Below are positions 55,652-64,000 of a stretch of DNA of 64,000 nt, piece after piece. The position numbers and the translations under genes were made by a program. The stretch comes from Ostreococcus lucimarinus CCE9901. Taxonomy: Eukaryota; Chlorophyta; Mamiellophyceae; Mamiellales; Bathycoccaceae. The stretch spans positions 186,001 through 250,000 of the forward strand of contig NC_009370.1 in assembly GCF_000092065.1 (NCBI RefSeq), given 5' to 3'. The first letter of the stretch is position 1, and every line of letters begins with the position of its first letter. Under the pieces are notes generated by a model. The model searched no databases. It was not told the DNA's origin and saw nothing but the letters and a program-made list of their open reading frames with translations.

Positions 55652-56071
55652 ATGGGGTGCGCGTCGTCGAGCGCGCCGCGCGTCGACGCGCCGCGCGCCG
55701 CGGACGACGTCGAGACGGCCGACGCGACGCTCGGCGGCGCGAACGCCATCGATTCGTGGCGCCTGCCGACGACGCCGTACGCCGTGGGCGACGACGCCGA
55801 CGCGCTGTGCACGCGCGACGCGCTCGCGAGGCGACGGGATGAGTTTTGGGACACGGCGAGCGCGTACGGGGGGTCGAGCGAGGTGTGGGGGGCGCTGCGG
55901 GCGTGCTGCGAGGGGCGATTCGACGAGGAAACGTCGCGCGAGGTGCTGCGAGCGAGCGGCGCGGTGAGCTGCGACGCGCGATTGGCGGTGACGTTCGACG
56001 CGCTGGGACGGCGGTACGCGCTGCCGGCGTTCGTGCGAGGGACGCCGGATAGGTTCGAGGAGGATGGGTGA
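55652..56071 (+). CDS. UBTD1/2-type N-terminal domain protein, probably myristoylated
   Basis: 139 residues. MGCASS gives an N-myristoylation and palmitoylation signal. The domain matches the N-terminal part of ubiquitin-domain-containing proteins UBTD1/2: RRDEFWDTASAYGGSSEVWGAL, cut into FWDTASAYGG and SEVWGALRAC, then LRASGAVSCDARLAVTFDALGRRYALP. In animals and plants a ubiquitin-like domain follows; here the protein stops directly after the first domain. The frame is closed by TGA and no downstream ubiquitin-like ORF is seen on this strand before MON1. It may regulate ubiquitin enzymes (UBTD1 binds UBE2D) without the ubiquitin-like part. Confidence 0.7.
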   Translation: MGCASSSAPRVDAPRAADDVETADATLGGANAIDSWRLPTTPYAVGDDADALCTRDALARRRDEFWDTASAYGGSSEVWGALRACCEGRFDEETSREVLRASGAVSCDARLAVTFDALGRRYALPAFVRGTPDRFEEDG

Positions 56072-56191
56072 GCGAAGGGCTCGCGGGGCGGCGAGGGACG
56101 GAGCGGCGACGCGTTCGAAGTAAAACGCAGCCGCTTACGGTTTAATCTCGCCAGACATCGCCGGAAGGGGTTCGATAAAACGCGGGCTATC

Positions 56192-56221
56192 GCTACTGCT
56201 ACTGCTACTGCTAACGCTACT
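56192..56221. repeat. Five-copy GCTACT hexamer repeat overlapping the MON1 stop codon
   Basis: Units at 56192, 56198, 56204, 56210 (as GCTAAC) and 56216. The last unit includes the MON1 stop (complement of CTA at 56217-56219). Confidence 0.85.
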
Positions 56222-57746
56222 CCTCCACGAATAACTCGGGCTCGTGCACGCGGAGCCAGACGCACAGGCGATTGCACAGCGCCACCGCCGTCGTCGTCGT
56301 CGTCGACGGTTTGAGAGTTAAATAAATCTCAAAATCTCCGCCCACGCAGGCCAAAACGGAAAAGCGCGCGCGACGCTCGTATCGAACGCGCTGCGCGGCG
56401 CCGATGAATTTGGGTCCGGGTCCGCTCGCGTCGACGACGCCTTCGGTCTCTTTCATCGAAGTGTACGTCGACGCGTACGCTCGAGTAATCGCCTTGACGT
56501 CGGCGCCGTTCAACGACGGACTGAACGCGGAAGAAACGTGCTGATGACGCGCGGGGCGGTTGTACACGAAGTGCAAGAGCGGCTCACTCGCGTCCTGAAA
56601 CCCACCGAGGGCTTCGGATGGAAGTTTAGCGATGGACATCGATTCGCCGGCGGCGGCGACCATCTGCGCCAAAGCGCCGTCGTCGTTCAAGCGCTTTTCC
56701 AAGGCGTCTCTCGCCGCGCGACATTCCTCCATCGCGTCCGCGGATGCGGTTATGATACAAATCCCGATCGAACCCGACGACGCGCGCGTCGACTTCACCG
56801 GTTGTCCCTCATCGCCCGCCGCGTCGCCGTCGCGCGCCCGCAGCCTCGCCGTGTACGCGCGCATGAACCCGTCTGGATTAAATTCCGGCAAACACACGCG
56901 CGTGAACGAGTCTTCGTCGCCTTCGCAGCGCGAAACGACGCGCAGAAAATTCATCAACACGATCAAATCGCTCGCCGCGATCGTCGTCGGTCGATGTCCT
57001 CGCGGTTTCGCGTACGCCCCCACGCGACCGTCGTCTCCGAACGCCACGCACGCGAACGGTTTCGTCACCGTCTTCATCGCCTCCACCATCGCCCGCGCCA
57101 CCGTCTCCCGCACCTCCGCTCGCACGCGCACCGCCGTGTACGTATCGAACACGTAACACGTCTCCCAGCTCAAATTCCTCGCCAACTGCCCCAACACCTC
57201 GTCCGCCCGCGTCGCCGTCGCCAGCGCCCGCCCGACGTCAAATTTCGCATTCTTCGCCAGCGCCGTCTCCAATCCCGCGTTCGTCACCAGCATCTTCACC
57301 CCCCGCTCGACCCACTCCAGATGTTTCTCCAGCGTCGCCGCGCTCTCGCCTCGATCGCTCGACGTCGCGTACGTCATCGCGCCGCTCGCCCGTCTCGCCA
57401 ACCGCCTCCCCCCGACCTCCGCGCCCTCCAGCTCCCCCCCCATCGCGCTCGCGCTCACCGCGCCCAGCGCCTGCAGCGTCGCGCACAGCCCGCTCACGCC
57501 GTGCGTCGACCCGTACCGCGTCCACGCCGGCTTCCCGGCGCTCGTGAACGCGAGCACGTGTCGCCGTCGTCGTCGCCAGTCGTCGTGCTCGTCGTGCTCG
57601 CGCGCGCGCTTGTGCGCCGCCGTCCACGCCCGCGGCGCGCGCGCGTCGCGCGCGCGCGTCATCGAGCGCGCGCGCGTCGACGCTCGATCGCGCGTCGCGC
57701 GTCGCGGCGTCCGACGGCGTCGTCCGAAACGCCGCTCGATGCGCAA
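56217..57746 (-). CDS. MON1: Vacuolar fusion protein MON1 (SAND family)
   Basis: 509 residues. The N-terminal 65 residues are basic, shorter than in plants and yeast. Three longin-like modules follow: HVLAFTSAGKPAWTRYGS (the SAND-defining start), SWETCYVFDTYTAVR and FACVAFGDDGRVGAYA, later the block LLHFVYNRPARHQ and ARFSVLACVGGDFEIYLTLKP near the end. MON1 with CCZ1 is the Rab7 guanine-nucleotide exchange factor that drives endosome-to-vacuole maturation. CCZ1 is not in the window. The divergent USP14/UBP6 gene starts 218 bp away. Confidence 0.9.
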   Translation of the reverse strand: MRIERRFGRRRRTPRRATRDRASTRARSMTRARDARAPRAWTAAHKRAREHDEHDDWRRRRRHVLAFTSAGKPAWTRYGSTHGVSGLCATLQALGAVSASAMGGELEGAEVGGRRLARRASGAMTYATSSDRGESAATLEKHLEWVERGVKMLVTNAGLETALAKNAKFDVGRALATATRADEVLGQLARNLSWETCYVFDTYTAVRVRAEVRETVARAMVEAMKTVTKPFACVAFGDDGRVGAYAKPRGHRPTTIAASDLIVLMNFLRVVSRCEGDEDSFTRVCLPEFNPDGFMRAYTARLRARDGDAAGDEGQPVKSTRASSGSIGICIITASADAMEECRAARDALEKRLNDDGALAQMVAAAGESMSIAKLPSEALGGFQDASEPLLHFVYNRPARHQHVSSAFSPSLNGADVKAITRAYASTYTSMKETEGVVDASGPGPKFIGAAQRVRYERRARFSVLACVGGDFEIYLTLKPSTTTTTAVALCNRLCVWLRVHEPELFVEE

Positions 57747-57964
57747 AAATCAAATCAAACGAAAGAATGTAATCTTCTTCGCGATCGATTCGATCGTTCG
57801 AGCGCTTTTCGATCCCTCGGCGCGTCCGTCGACGCGATGTGACGCTCGCGCGTCCGCGATTCGCGATCGCGCGACTCAACGCGTCGCGATCTGCGGCGAC
57901 GCTCGAACGAGTCAGAAATTAAAACGCCCGACGACGTCACAGACGACCGCCGACGCCTCGAGCG

Positions 57965-59440
57965 ATGACGACGCGCGTCACGATCGGCGTCAAGCACGGC
58001 AAGGAGACGCACGACGTCGACGTCGACCTCGACGAGAGCGGCGCGACGTTCAAGGCGCGGCTGTGCTCGCTGACGAAGGTGCCGATCGAGCGCATCAAGG
58101 TGACGGGACTGAAAGGCGGACGACCGCTCGCGGACGACGCGGACATGCGAACGCAGGGCGTCGAGGCGCTGGCGCGACGAGGGAAGAAACTGCTGATGCT
58201 CGGGAGCGCGGCGACGCTGGCGAAGCCGGCGGAGGAGGTGGCGTTTTTGGAGGATTTGCCGGAGGGGGAGCGGGACGCGGCGAACGCGGGGGAAGGATAT
58301 CGACCGGGGCTGACGAATTTGGGGAACACGTGCTACGCGAACAGCGTGGTGCAGTGCCTGTACGCGGTGGAGGGGCTGAGGGACAGCCTGGGGGGGTACG
58401 CGGGAGGGAGGGACGCGCGCGGCGGGACGGCGGCGCTGACCACGGCGCTGAGAGATTTGTTCGGCGACGTGAAGACGGCCAAGGATACGGTGATGCCGGT
58501 GCGGTTTTTGAACGTGCTGAGGCAGTTGTATCCGCAGTTTGCGCAGCACGGACCGCAGGGGGTGCCGATGCAGCAGGACGCGGAGGAGTGCTGGTCGGCG
58601 GTGATGCACACGCTGGCGACGGAGCAGCCGGAGGAGACGCGACGGTTGTTCGGAATCGGGATGCGGCGCGAGTTGAGGTGCGCGGCGACGAACGAGACGC
58701 GCGTGGAGGATTCGGTGGAGTACACGTTCAAGTGTAACATCACGATCGAGGTGAACCACGTGACGGAAGGGTTTAAGATTGCGCTGAACGACACGCGCGA
58801 GCTGCGCTCCGAAGTCCTCGGCGCCGACGCCGTGTTCGAAGGGCAGTCGAAGATATCCAAGCTCCCGGATTACCTCACGACGCAGCTCGTGCGGTTTTAT
58901 TACAAGGCGGACATTCGCGCCAAGGCGAAAATTTTGCGCGCGGTGACGTTCCCGATCACCTTGGACGTGTACGAATTTTGCACCGACGAGCTCAAGGCGG
59001 AGCTCGAGCCGGCGAGAAAATTAAAATTGAAGCGCGAGGACGACGAAGCTCTGAAGCGCGTGAACGAAAAGAAGGCTGCTTTAGAAGACGTCGGCGCTAC
59101 CGCGAGCGGCGAGGGCGACGCATCGACGGACGGCGCCGCGACGGCGGCGGCGGCGAGCGAACCGGCGACGACGAGCGAGCCGGCGTCGATGGAAGTCGTC
59201 GACCCTCTCGAGGGCACTCGATTCACCGGCTTCTTCGACCTCGTCTCGGTGTTGACGCACAAAGGTCGCAGCGCTGACAGCGGTCACTACGTGTCGTGGG
59301 TGAAGAAGGACGACGGCTCGTGGACGGAATTCGACGACGAAACGCCCATTCCGAGAACAGAGGAAGACGTGTTGGCGCTCAAGGGCGGAGGCGATCACCA
59401 CATGTCCTACATCTTGTGTTACAAGGCTCGCAAGATTTAA
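57965..59440 (+). CDS. UBP6: Ubiquitin-specific protease, USP14/UBP6 type (proteasome-associated)
   Basis: 491 residues. An N-terminal ubiquitin-like domain (VTIGVKHGKETHDVDVDLDE, then LKGGRPLADDADM) docks to the proteasome lid in known relatives. The USP domain follows, with GLTNLGNTCYANSVVQCLY (nucleophile Cys123), QQDAEECW, and SADSGHYVSWVKKDDG with catalytic His441. An alanine/glutamate-rich insert (about 370-415) precedes the last block. USP14/UBP6 trims ubiquitin from substrates at the 26S proteasome. Length and domain order match plant UBP6/UBP7. It converges on SDA1 at 67 bp. Confidence 0.96.
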   Translation: MTTRVTIGVKHGKETHDVDVDLDESGATFKARLCSLTKVPIERIKVTGLKGGRPLADDADMRTQGVEALARRGKKLLMLGSAATLAKPAEEVAFLEDLPEGERDAANAGEGYRPGLTNLGNTCYANSVVQCLYAVEGLRDSLGGYAGGRDARGGTAALTTALRDLFGDVKTAKDTVMPVRFLNVLRQLYPQFAQHGPQGVPMQQDAEECWSAVMHTLATEQPEETRRLFGIGMRRELRCAATNETRVEDSVEYTFKCNITIEVNHVTEGFKIALNDTRELRSEVLGADAVFEGQSKISKLPDYLTTQLVRFYYKADIRAKAKILRAVTFPITLDVYEFCTDELKAELEPARKLKLKREDDEALKRVNEKKAALEDVGATASGEGDASTDGAATAAAASEPATTSEPASMEVVDPLEGTRFTGFFDLVSVLTHKGRSADSGHYVSWVKKDDGSWTEFDDETPIPRTEEDVLALKGGGDHHMSYILCYKARKI

Positions 59441-59507
59441 AGAATTTGAACTAACTACTGTACGTTGTGGAAATTTGAAACATCCATCATTCTTTCTGAC
59501 GGTCGCG

Positions 59508-62236
59508 TCACGACTTCCAAACCTTTCTCCCGCGTTGTTGCTTCCCGCGTTGCACGGGTGCGTTTCGTCTGCGCGTGGCGGCGAACACGCGCGCCGCCAG
59601 CGGTAAGGCTTTCTTCTTGTCCTTCTCCTTGTTGCTCGAACCGCCAGTCTTCTTTTGTTTGCGCGCGCTCGACGCGCCGTACTCGTTGTCCTCGCGACCG
59701 GCGAGGACGGTGGCGAGACGCGACGCCTTGTCGTGCGCCTTCTTCAAGCCCGTCGCGGCGAGCGAATCAGGGTTCACCCGACGATCACTCGCGCGATCCG
59801 CCTTGCGAAGCATTAATCGAATGTGATCGGTCGCGACGTTCGAAGCCTTCATCGCGCCCGCCTTGGAGAGCGCGGCGTTGAGTTGCCGCTCCGTTTTGAG
59901 CGCCTTGATGCGCTTGAAATCCTCGTCGGTGAGAATGCGCTCTTGCTCCACCGGTCCACCCAGTTCGGCTTCCTCGGCCTCTTGCTCGGCGCGCACCTCG
60001 GCTTCTTCCTCTTCTTTACGCCTCTGCATCATTGCCTTGTGGCGACGCTTGAGTTCGGCGAGCGACAACTTGCCATTCTTACGAATCTTTGGCGGCGGCG
60101 CGTCGGGATCGATGGACGCTTCTTCGTCACTCTCGCGTCCGCGTTTGCCAATCGCTGGCGGCTCTACCTCGTCTTCTTCTTCTTCGTCCGCGTCTTCTTC
60201 TTCTTCTTCGTCCTCTTCCTCTTCTTCTTCGTTGTCTTCGTCTTCGTCTTCGTCTTCGTCGGAATACTCTTCCTCTGAAGACATTTCGACGGCTTCCTCT
60301 TCGCGTTTACGTTTCAAAATGTCGCGTTGAAGCAAGTCGACGCCGTCGATGCGACCCACCACTTCAGCTTCACCGAAACCCTTGAGCGTTCTTGACATAT
60401 CCGCCGCTTTCCCACGATCCTTCTTGTCGAGGAGGCCGGGCGCAATTTCTCGGAATAAAGCGATGAGTCCTCGCGCTGCGTTTGACACCGGCTTGTCGCG
60501 CGATTTTTTGTATTGCGTCAAATCTTGAAGTAAATCTTCATCCATCACCAAAGGACAGCGCGCACAAATTTCACGCACCGCGTTCAAACCAACCGCGGCA
60601 ATTTCAGGGCGCGCGCGATCGTGAATGAACTGGTTGACGAGCTGACGCAACATCGGCGCGAGCGCGTCCGGCGGCACGAGTTCGTGGCACGCCGTCGCGG
60701 CGGCGGCGAGAAGTCTCGTCACCTGCGTAAATGATGGAAATCAAACGTCAGTCGCGCATTCGATTATGCGTAAACGTAACCGCTCGATGCGTTCGCGTCA
60801 GGTACTAAGCGGAGGCGTTGGTATGGGTCATATTTGGAATGCCCTTGGCCTTGAGTTGTGTCGTCATTCGCGAGCGGGCGGCGCGTCGTCGAGCGCTCGA
60901 TGAATCAATGCGTACCTCCAGCTGACTCGGTTGAATATAGCGCTGCAAAAATGGATACACATTGAGCATGATGAGTTGATGCATGCCGATGATGCGACAC
61001 ATCATGAGGATGCACAGCATCTTCGTGTCGTACGACATGTGCCCGACTTGAAGCTTTCCGAACAGCAACTCAGCAAACGCTTGCGGATCGTTGATGAGCT
61101 GCATCGCGGCGAACCGAGAATCAATCGCTTTGTCCGCGTTGCGTTCTTTGCGCTGCATAGTCTTAATCGTCCGCTTTAGCTTCTTCTGCTTCTTCTTCTT
61201 AGACGAGGCGACGCCCTGCGCGATCGGAAGAAACGAGCGAGACAATTTTCGTCAGTATTTCGAACACTCGCTCGCGGCGCAAAGAAAAGAGCAAACGAAC
61301 GTCGCGAGAAAAGCCTCAGAGATCTTGGTGATTGATTGTCGTCACTGTCGAGCCTCGAGAGTAGCAAATATATTTGAACATCATCGGCTTGCACGTCGTC
61401 GTGTTTGAAAAAAAAGAGCGTTGAAAATGTGAGGCACCACGCACCGTCTTGTACGCCTTGAAAACGTCTTCCTTGGAAACCTGCGTGCGCGATTTAATCT
61501 CCGATTCGCGAGTCGACGGATCGTCGTCGGAATCGCTCCCATCCCCAGCTTCGGCTGCCGCCTCGGCGGCTTCGTCTTGACCTTCAAAAAACTTCAACGC
61601 GGCGATTAAGATCTTTTGCGATGGATGCTTGCACGCCTCCACCACCAAGTTGACCGTTTTCGCGTCGGTCCATATATTTCTCCGGTACATCTCCGTCAGC
61701 ACCGCGAGCGCCTTCTTCGCCGTGGCTTCGTTCTCATCCTTTATCGCCGTGTGCAAAAACGACTGCACCGTGCGATTATACTTGTCATCCGTCCTCTTCT
61801 TATTCGCCGCCTTCGCGTCGCTCACGATGTGTCTGAACATCAGCACCCGCAGATTTTTGTCCTTCACCCGGAACAGTTTAAAAAACAACGGCAGCGTCAC
61901 CTCCACACCGATCACGCCCTTGTTCCTCAATAAAATCAACGCGCTCGTCAAATTCTTCCTCAAGTGCGGGTCCAGTATCGCGTAATGTCGCTCCAGCACC
62001 TCCACCACCCCTTTCGAGAACCCTTTCGTCTGTTCCTTATACACCACGCTCACGTGCGCGATGAACGACACCAACTCACTGAATTCCTTATGATCCCGCG
62101 ACGGTTTCATCGCGAAGAGCGCGCGCAGCGCCTCGTAGTGTCGCAGCTGCAGCGCGAAATCCTCCTCGTATCCCTCCGGGTCGCGCTTACACGCGCTCTG
62201 CAGCGTCAGCAGGTCCATCGGTTTACGCGTCGACAT
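59508..62236 (-). CDS. SDA1: SDA1, 60S ribosome biogenesis and export factor, three exons
   Basis: Exons 62236-61445, 61215-60916 and 60722-59508 join in phase 0 to give 768 residues. Intron 1 (229 nt) links AYKT to GVASSKKKKQKKLKR; intron 2 (193 nt) links YIQPSQLE to VTRLLAAAATACHELVPP. Both have GTGCGT/GTACGC donors and GACTGACG/ACTGACGA branch-like motifs 28-40 nt before CAG. Family blocks include LLTLQSACKRDPEGYEEDF, LRNKGVIGVEVTLPLFF, GLNAVREICARCPLVM and LLQDLTQYKKSRDK. A run of Asp/Glu (about residues 500-550) and a Lys-rich nucleolar tail follow. SDA1 is needed for pre-60S maturation and export. Length matches yeast Sda1 (767). Confidence 0.95.
60723..60915 (-). other. SDA1 intron 2
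   Basis: 193 nt, donor GTACGC, acceptor CGCAG, GACTGACG about 30 nt before the acceptor. Confidence 0.92.
61216..61444 (-). other. SDA1 intron 1
   Basis: 229 nt, donor GTGCGT, acceptor GCGCAG, ACTGACGA about 40 nt before the acceptor. Confidence 0.92.
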
Positions 62237-62468
62237 CGTTCGTCGCCGTCGCTCGTCTCCGGCGCGTTCGTCGCCGTCGCGCGTCTCACCGCGTCGATTC
62301 GCGCCGCGCGTCGAAAAGCGTCCCGGCGGCGGCGGCGCGTCGCGCTCGTCTCCCTCGCGCGCGCCCTCGCGTCGCTCGGCGCGGCGTCGGGACGCTGCGG
62401 TTCAAACGAACGATCGCCGCGGGTCCTCTCGCGCGCGCGTCGACGCGCGAGCGCGAGCGCGCGTCGAA

Positions 62469-62494
62469 AAGTGATGCCGCGCGCGGCATCACTT
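62469..62494. repeat. 26-bp perfect palindrome over the start codon of the RS-KH-J gene
   Basis: The left half AAGTGATGCCGCG is followed without spacer by its exact inverse complement. The ATG at 62474 lies inside the left arm. Confidence 0.9.
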
Positions 62495-63991
62495 CGCCGC
62501 GCGATGTCCCGACGCTCGCGCTCGCGCTCGCGCTCGCCGCGTCGCGCGCGCCGCGCGCGCTCGCGCTCGCGGTCGTCGAGCGCGTCCGCGCGCGCGCGTC
62601 GCCGCTCGCGGCGGTCTCGCGACGCGTCGTCGTCGACGTCGGACGCATCGCGGTCGCGCGCGCGAAATCGCTCGCGACGGCGCGACGCGTCGCGCGATCG
62701 CGACGCCGCGCGGCGACGACGGTCGTCGCGGTCGCGATCGACGTCGCGCGAGCGCGCGAGCGGCGCGGCGGTCCCGAACGCGATGGAGGAGGCGTTGCGA
62801 AAGCGGCGGCGACTCGAGGCGGCGCGGCGACTGTTGGGCGTCAAGCGCGGAAATCGCGACGAGGACGCGAACGAGGGAAGAGACGCGGGAGATGAGGGTT
62901 TGGATGGCGTGGACTCGTTGGACGCGTACATGGCGCGCGAGGTGGATCCGGAGGTGGAGAGGCGACGTCGCGCGGAGGCGACGGCGGCGGCGGAGGCGAA
63001 GCGACGACGCGCGATGGAGATCGCCGAGGCGAAGGCGCGAGGCGAACGCGTGCGCGCGCGAGAGGACGTGGTGATGTTAGAGCGCGCGGAGGCGGAGGCG
63101 GAGGCGACGGTGACGCCGGACGAGGTGATTGAGATTCCGAGCGGTAAGGTGAAGTTGCTGATAGGCGCCGGCGGGTGCAACGTGAAGGAGGTGATGCGTA
63201 AGAGTAAGGCGATGGTGCAGGTGCTGAAGAGCGAGGGGGCGATGAATGAAGGGTTTTCGGGGATGGACATACACGCCGCGAACGCGGCGGCGCGCGTCGC
63301 GACGCAGAGAATGTTGGACGCGATTACGGCGAGCGTCGCCGTCGGCGAGGACGTCGGCGAGGAAGACGCCGGCGAAGGCGACGACGTTTTAGCGCCGAAA
63401 GATAAAGCATCGAACGCGACGAAAACAAAAACCACGACGGATGCACCAGCCATGACAAAAATCATGATCAACGGTAGTGAAGAGGCGCGAACGATGGCGA
63501 AGCGGTTGATCGAGGAATTGTTCCAACGCGCCGTCGAGGAAAAGCGTGAACGCCGCGGCGAGGATCGCGAGCGTAAAAAAGAACAGCGCGCGCGGGAGCG
63601 GCGAATGTACCACTTGCGACACGTCGCTGATTACGAGCGTTTAGAAGTTCCGCTCGGGGCACCGAAGGACGACGTGAAGTCGGCGTATAGAAAGCTCGCC
63701 GTGCGCTGGCACCCCGACAAACATCCCGAGGGTCCGGCGCGCGTCGCCGCGGCGGAGCGCTTCGCCGTCATCCAAGCCTCGTACAATAACCTCATGACCA
63801 CGGACGAGGAGCAAGGAATGATGGGTTCGATCGCACACACGTCGACGCAATCGAAATCGGCGAAGCCGCCACCGAACGTCGTCGAAGCGCGCAAGGCGCT
63901 CGAGACGCGCGCCGAATTCGAGCGCGCGCTCAAGGCACAAATGGCCGCCACCGAAGCCGCCGCCGCGCGCCGCGCGTATAAAACTTTGTAA
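62474..63991 (+). CDS. RS-rich KH and J-domain protein
   Basis: 505 residues from the ATG at 62474; the ATG at 62504 is an alternative that avoids the palindrome. The first 95 residues are an Arg/Ser-dipeptide region like that of splicing factors. A KH-like domain lies at about 215-250 (EIPSGKVKLLIGAGGCNVKEVM with the GxxG loop), interrupted by an acidic insert before a second KH-like end (KIMINGSEEARTMAKRLIEELF). A J domain follows, with LGAPKDDVKSAYRKLAVRW and the HPD triad at His413. The protein joins RNA binding to an Hsp70 co-chaperone motif, suggesting a chaperone at spliceosomes or other RNPs. The stop is at 63989-63991. It is divergent from SDA1 (237 bp). Confidence 0.8.
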   Translation: MPRAASLRRAMSRRSRSRSRSPRRARRARSRSRSSSASARARRRSRRSRDASSSTSDASRSRARNRSRRRDASRDRDAARRRRSSRSRSTSRERASGAAVPNAMEEALRKRRRLEAARRLLGVKRGNRDEDANEGRDAGDEGLDGVDSLDAYMAREVDPEVERRRRAEATAAAEAKRRRAMEIAEAKARGERVRAREDVVMLERAEAEAEATVTPDEVIEIPSGKVKLLIGAGGCNVKEVMRKSKAMVQVLKSEGAMNEGFSGMDIHAANAAARVATQRMLDAITASVAVGEDVGEEDAGEGDDVLAPKDKASNATKTKTTTDAPAMTKIMINGSEEARTMAKRLIEELFQRAVEEKRERRGEDRERKKEQRARERRMYHLRHVADYERLEVPLGAPKDDVKSAYRKLAVRWHPDKHPEGPARVAAAERFAVIQASYNNLMTTDEEQGMMGSIAHTSTQSKSAKPPPNVVEARKALETRAEFERALKAQMAATEAAAARRAYKTL

Positions 63992-64000
63992 TCTTTATAG

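Noticed and set aside
1-64000. Bacterial origin of the window
   Set aside because: Spliceosomal introns, 40S ribosomal proteins, AP-4, MON1, SDA1 and transit peptides are incompatible with a prokaryote. ORF starts at GTG or TTG are artefacts of the frames being open.
1-64000. CRISPR arrays, insertion sequences or introner-like repeats
   Set aside because: No spaced direct repeats or repeated intron sequences were seen; the introns share only short splice signals.

Overview
The window looks like a stretch of nuclear chromosome from a picoplanktonic green alga of the Mamiellophyceae, most like Ostreococcus. The inference rests on three things. Genes for eukaryotic and plastid-targeted proteins are packed on both strands with 30-250 bp between them. 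The DNA is GC-rich and CGCG-rich, with alanine/arginine-rich transit peptides. Introns are few and short, with GTGCGT/GTACG donors and a CTGAC branch site. I could not place it to species.

Layout. 1-9.2 kb: the 3' part of a CAD-type alcohol dehydrogenase, an RRM protein, a TLDc-like plastid protein, an IBR5-like phosphatase with an altered active site, an unrecognised coiled-coil protein, GPAT9 and plastid carbamoyl-phosphate synthase small subunit (one intron). 9.4-17 kb: an FHA protein, an At5g03900-like membrane protein, AP-4 mu, a nucleotide-sugar/triose-phosphate-type transporter and a helical-repeat protein with a 39-nt first exon. 17-25 kb: a microbial-rhodopsin hybrid histidine kinase, a cyclin, a degenerate small GTPase, a membrane rubredoxin, a plastid coiled-coil protein and ribosomal protein eS4. 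26-36 kb: transaldolase, a monoglyceride-lipase-like hydrolase, a 3xKH protein, an OTU protease, a 2H phosphoesterase, an NFKBIL1-like protein, a MATE transporter and ribosomal protein uS5. 36-46 kb: an Sfi1-like repeat protein, HCF101, PHAX, an ARF-like GTPase, a kinase-like/AT-hook/Cys-repeat fusion, a plastid ClpR and solanesyl-diphosphate synthase. 46-64 kb: a double glycosyltransferase, PAF-acetylhydrolase, shikimate kinase, SAP-Fcf2, cytochrome c haem lyase, a small plastid protein, the UBTD N-terminal domain, MON1, USP14/UBP6, SDA1 (three exons) and an RS-KH-J protein.

The genes do not form one pathway. Plastid functions recur: Fe-S assembly, Clp protease, plastoquinone side chain, PSII-type rubredoxin, arginine/pyrimidine and aromatic biosynthesis. 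So do ribosome biogenesis (eS4, uS5, Fcf2, SDA1) and membrane traffic (AP-4, MON1, ARF). I saw no transposon, CRISPR array, tRNA or rRNA gene.

Most worth a second look: the rhodopsin-kinase photosensor, the Cys-x5-Lys phosphatase, the kinase-like/AT-hook/Cys-repeat fusion, the tandem glycosyltransferase, the uncharacterised protein at 4.7-6.2 kb, and the near-invariant intron branch site, which also predicts an unannotated 5'UTR intron in the uS5 gene.
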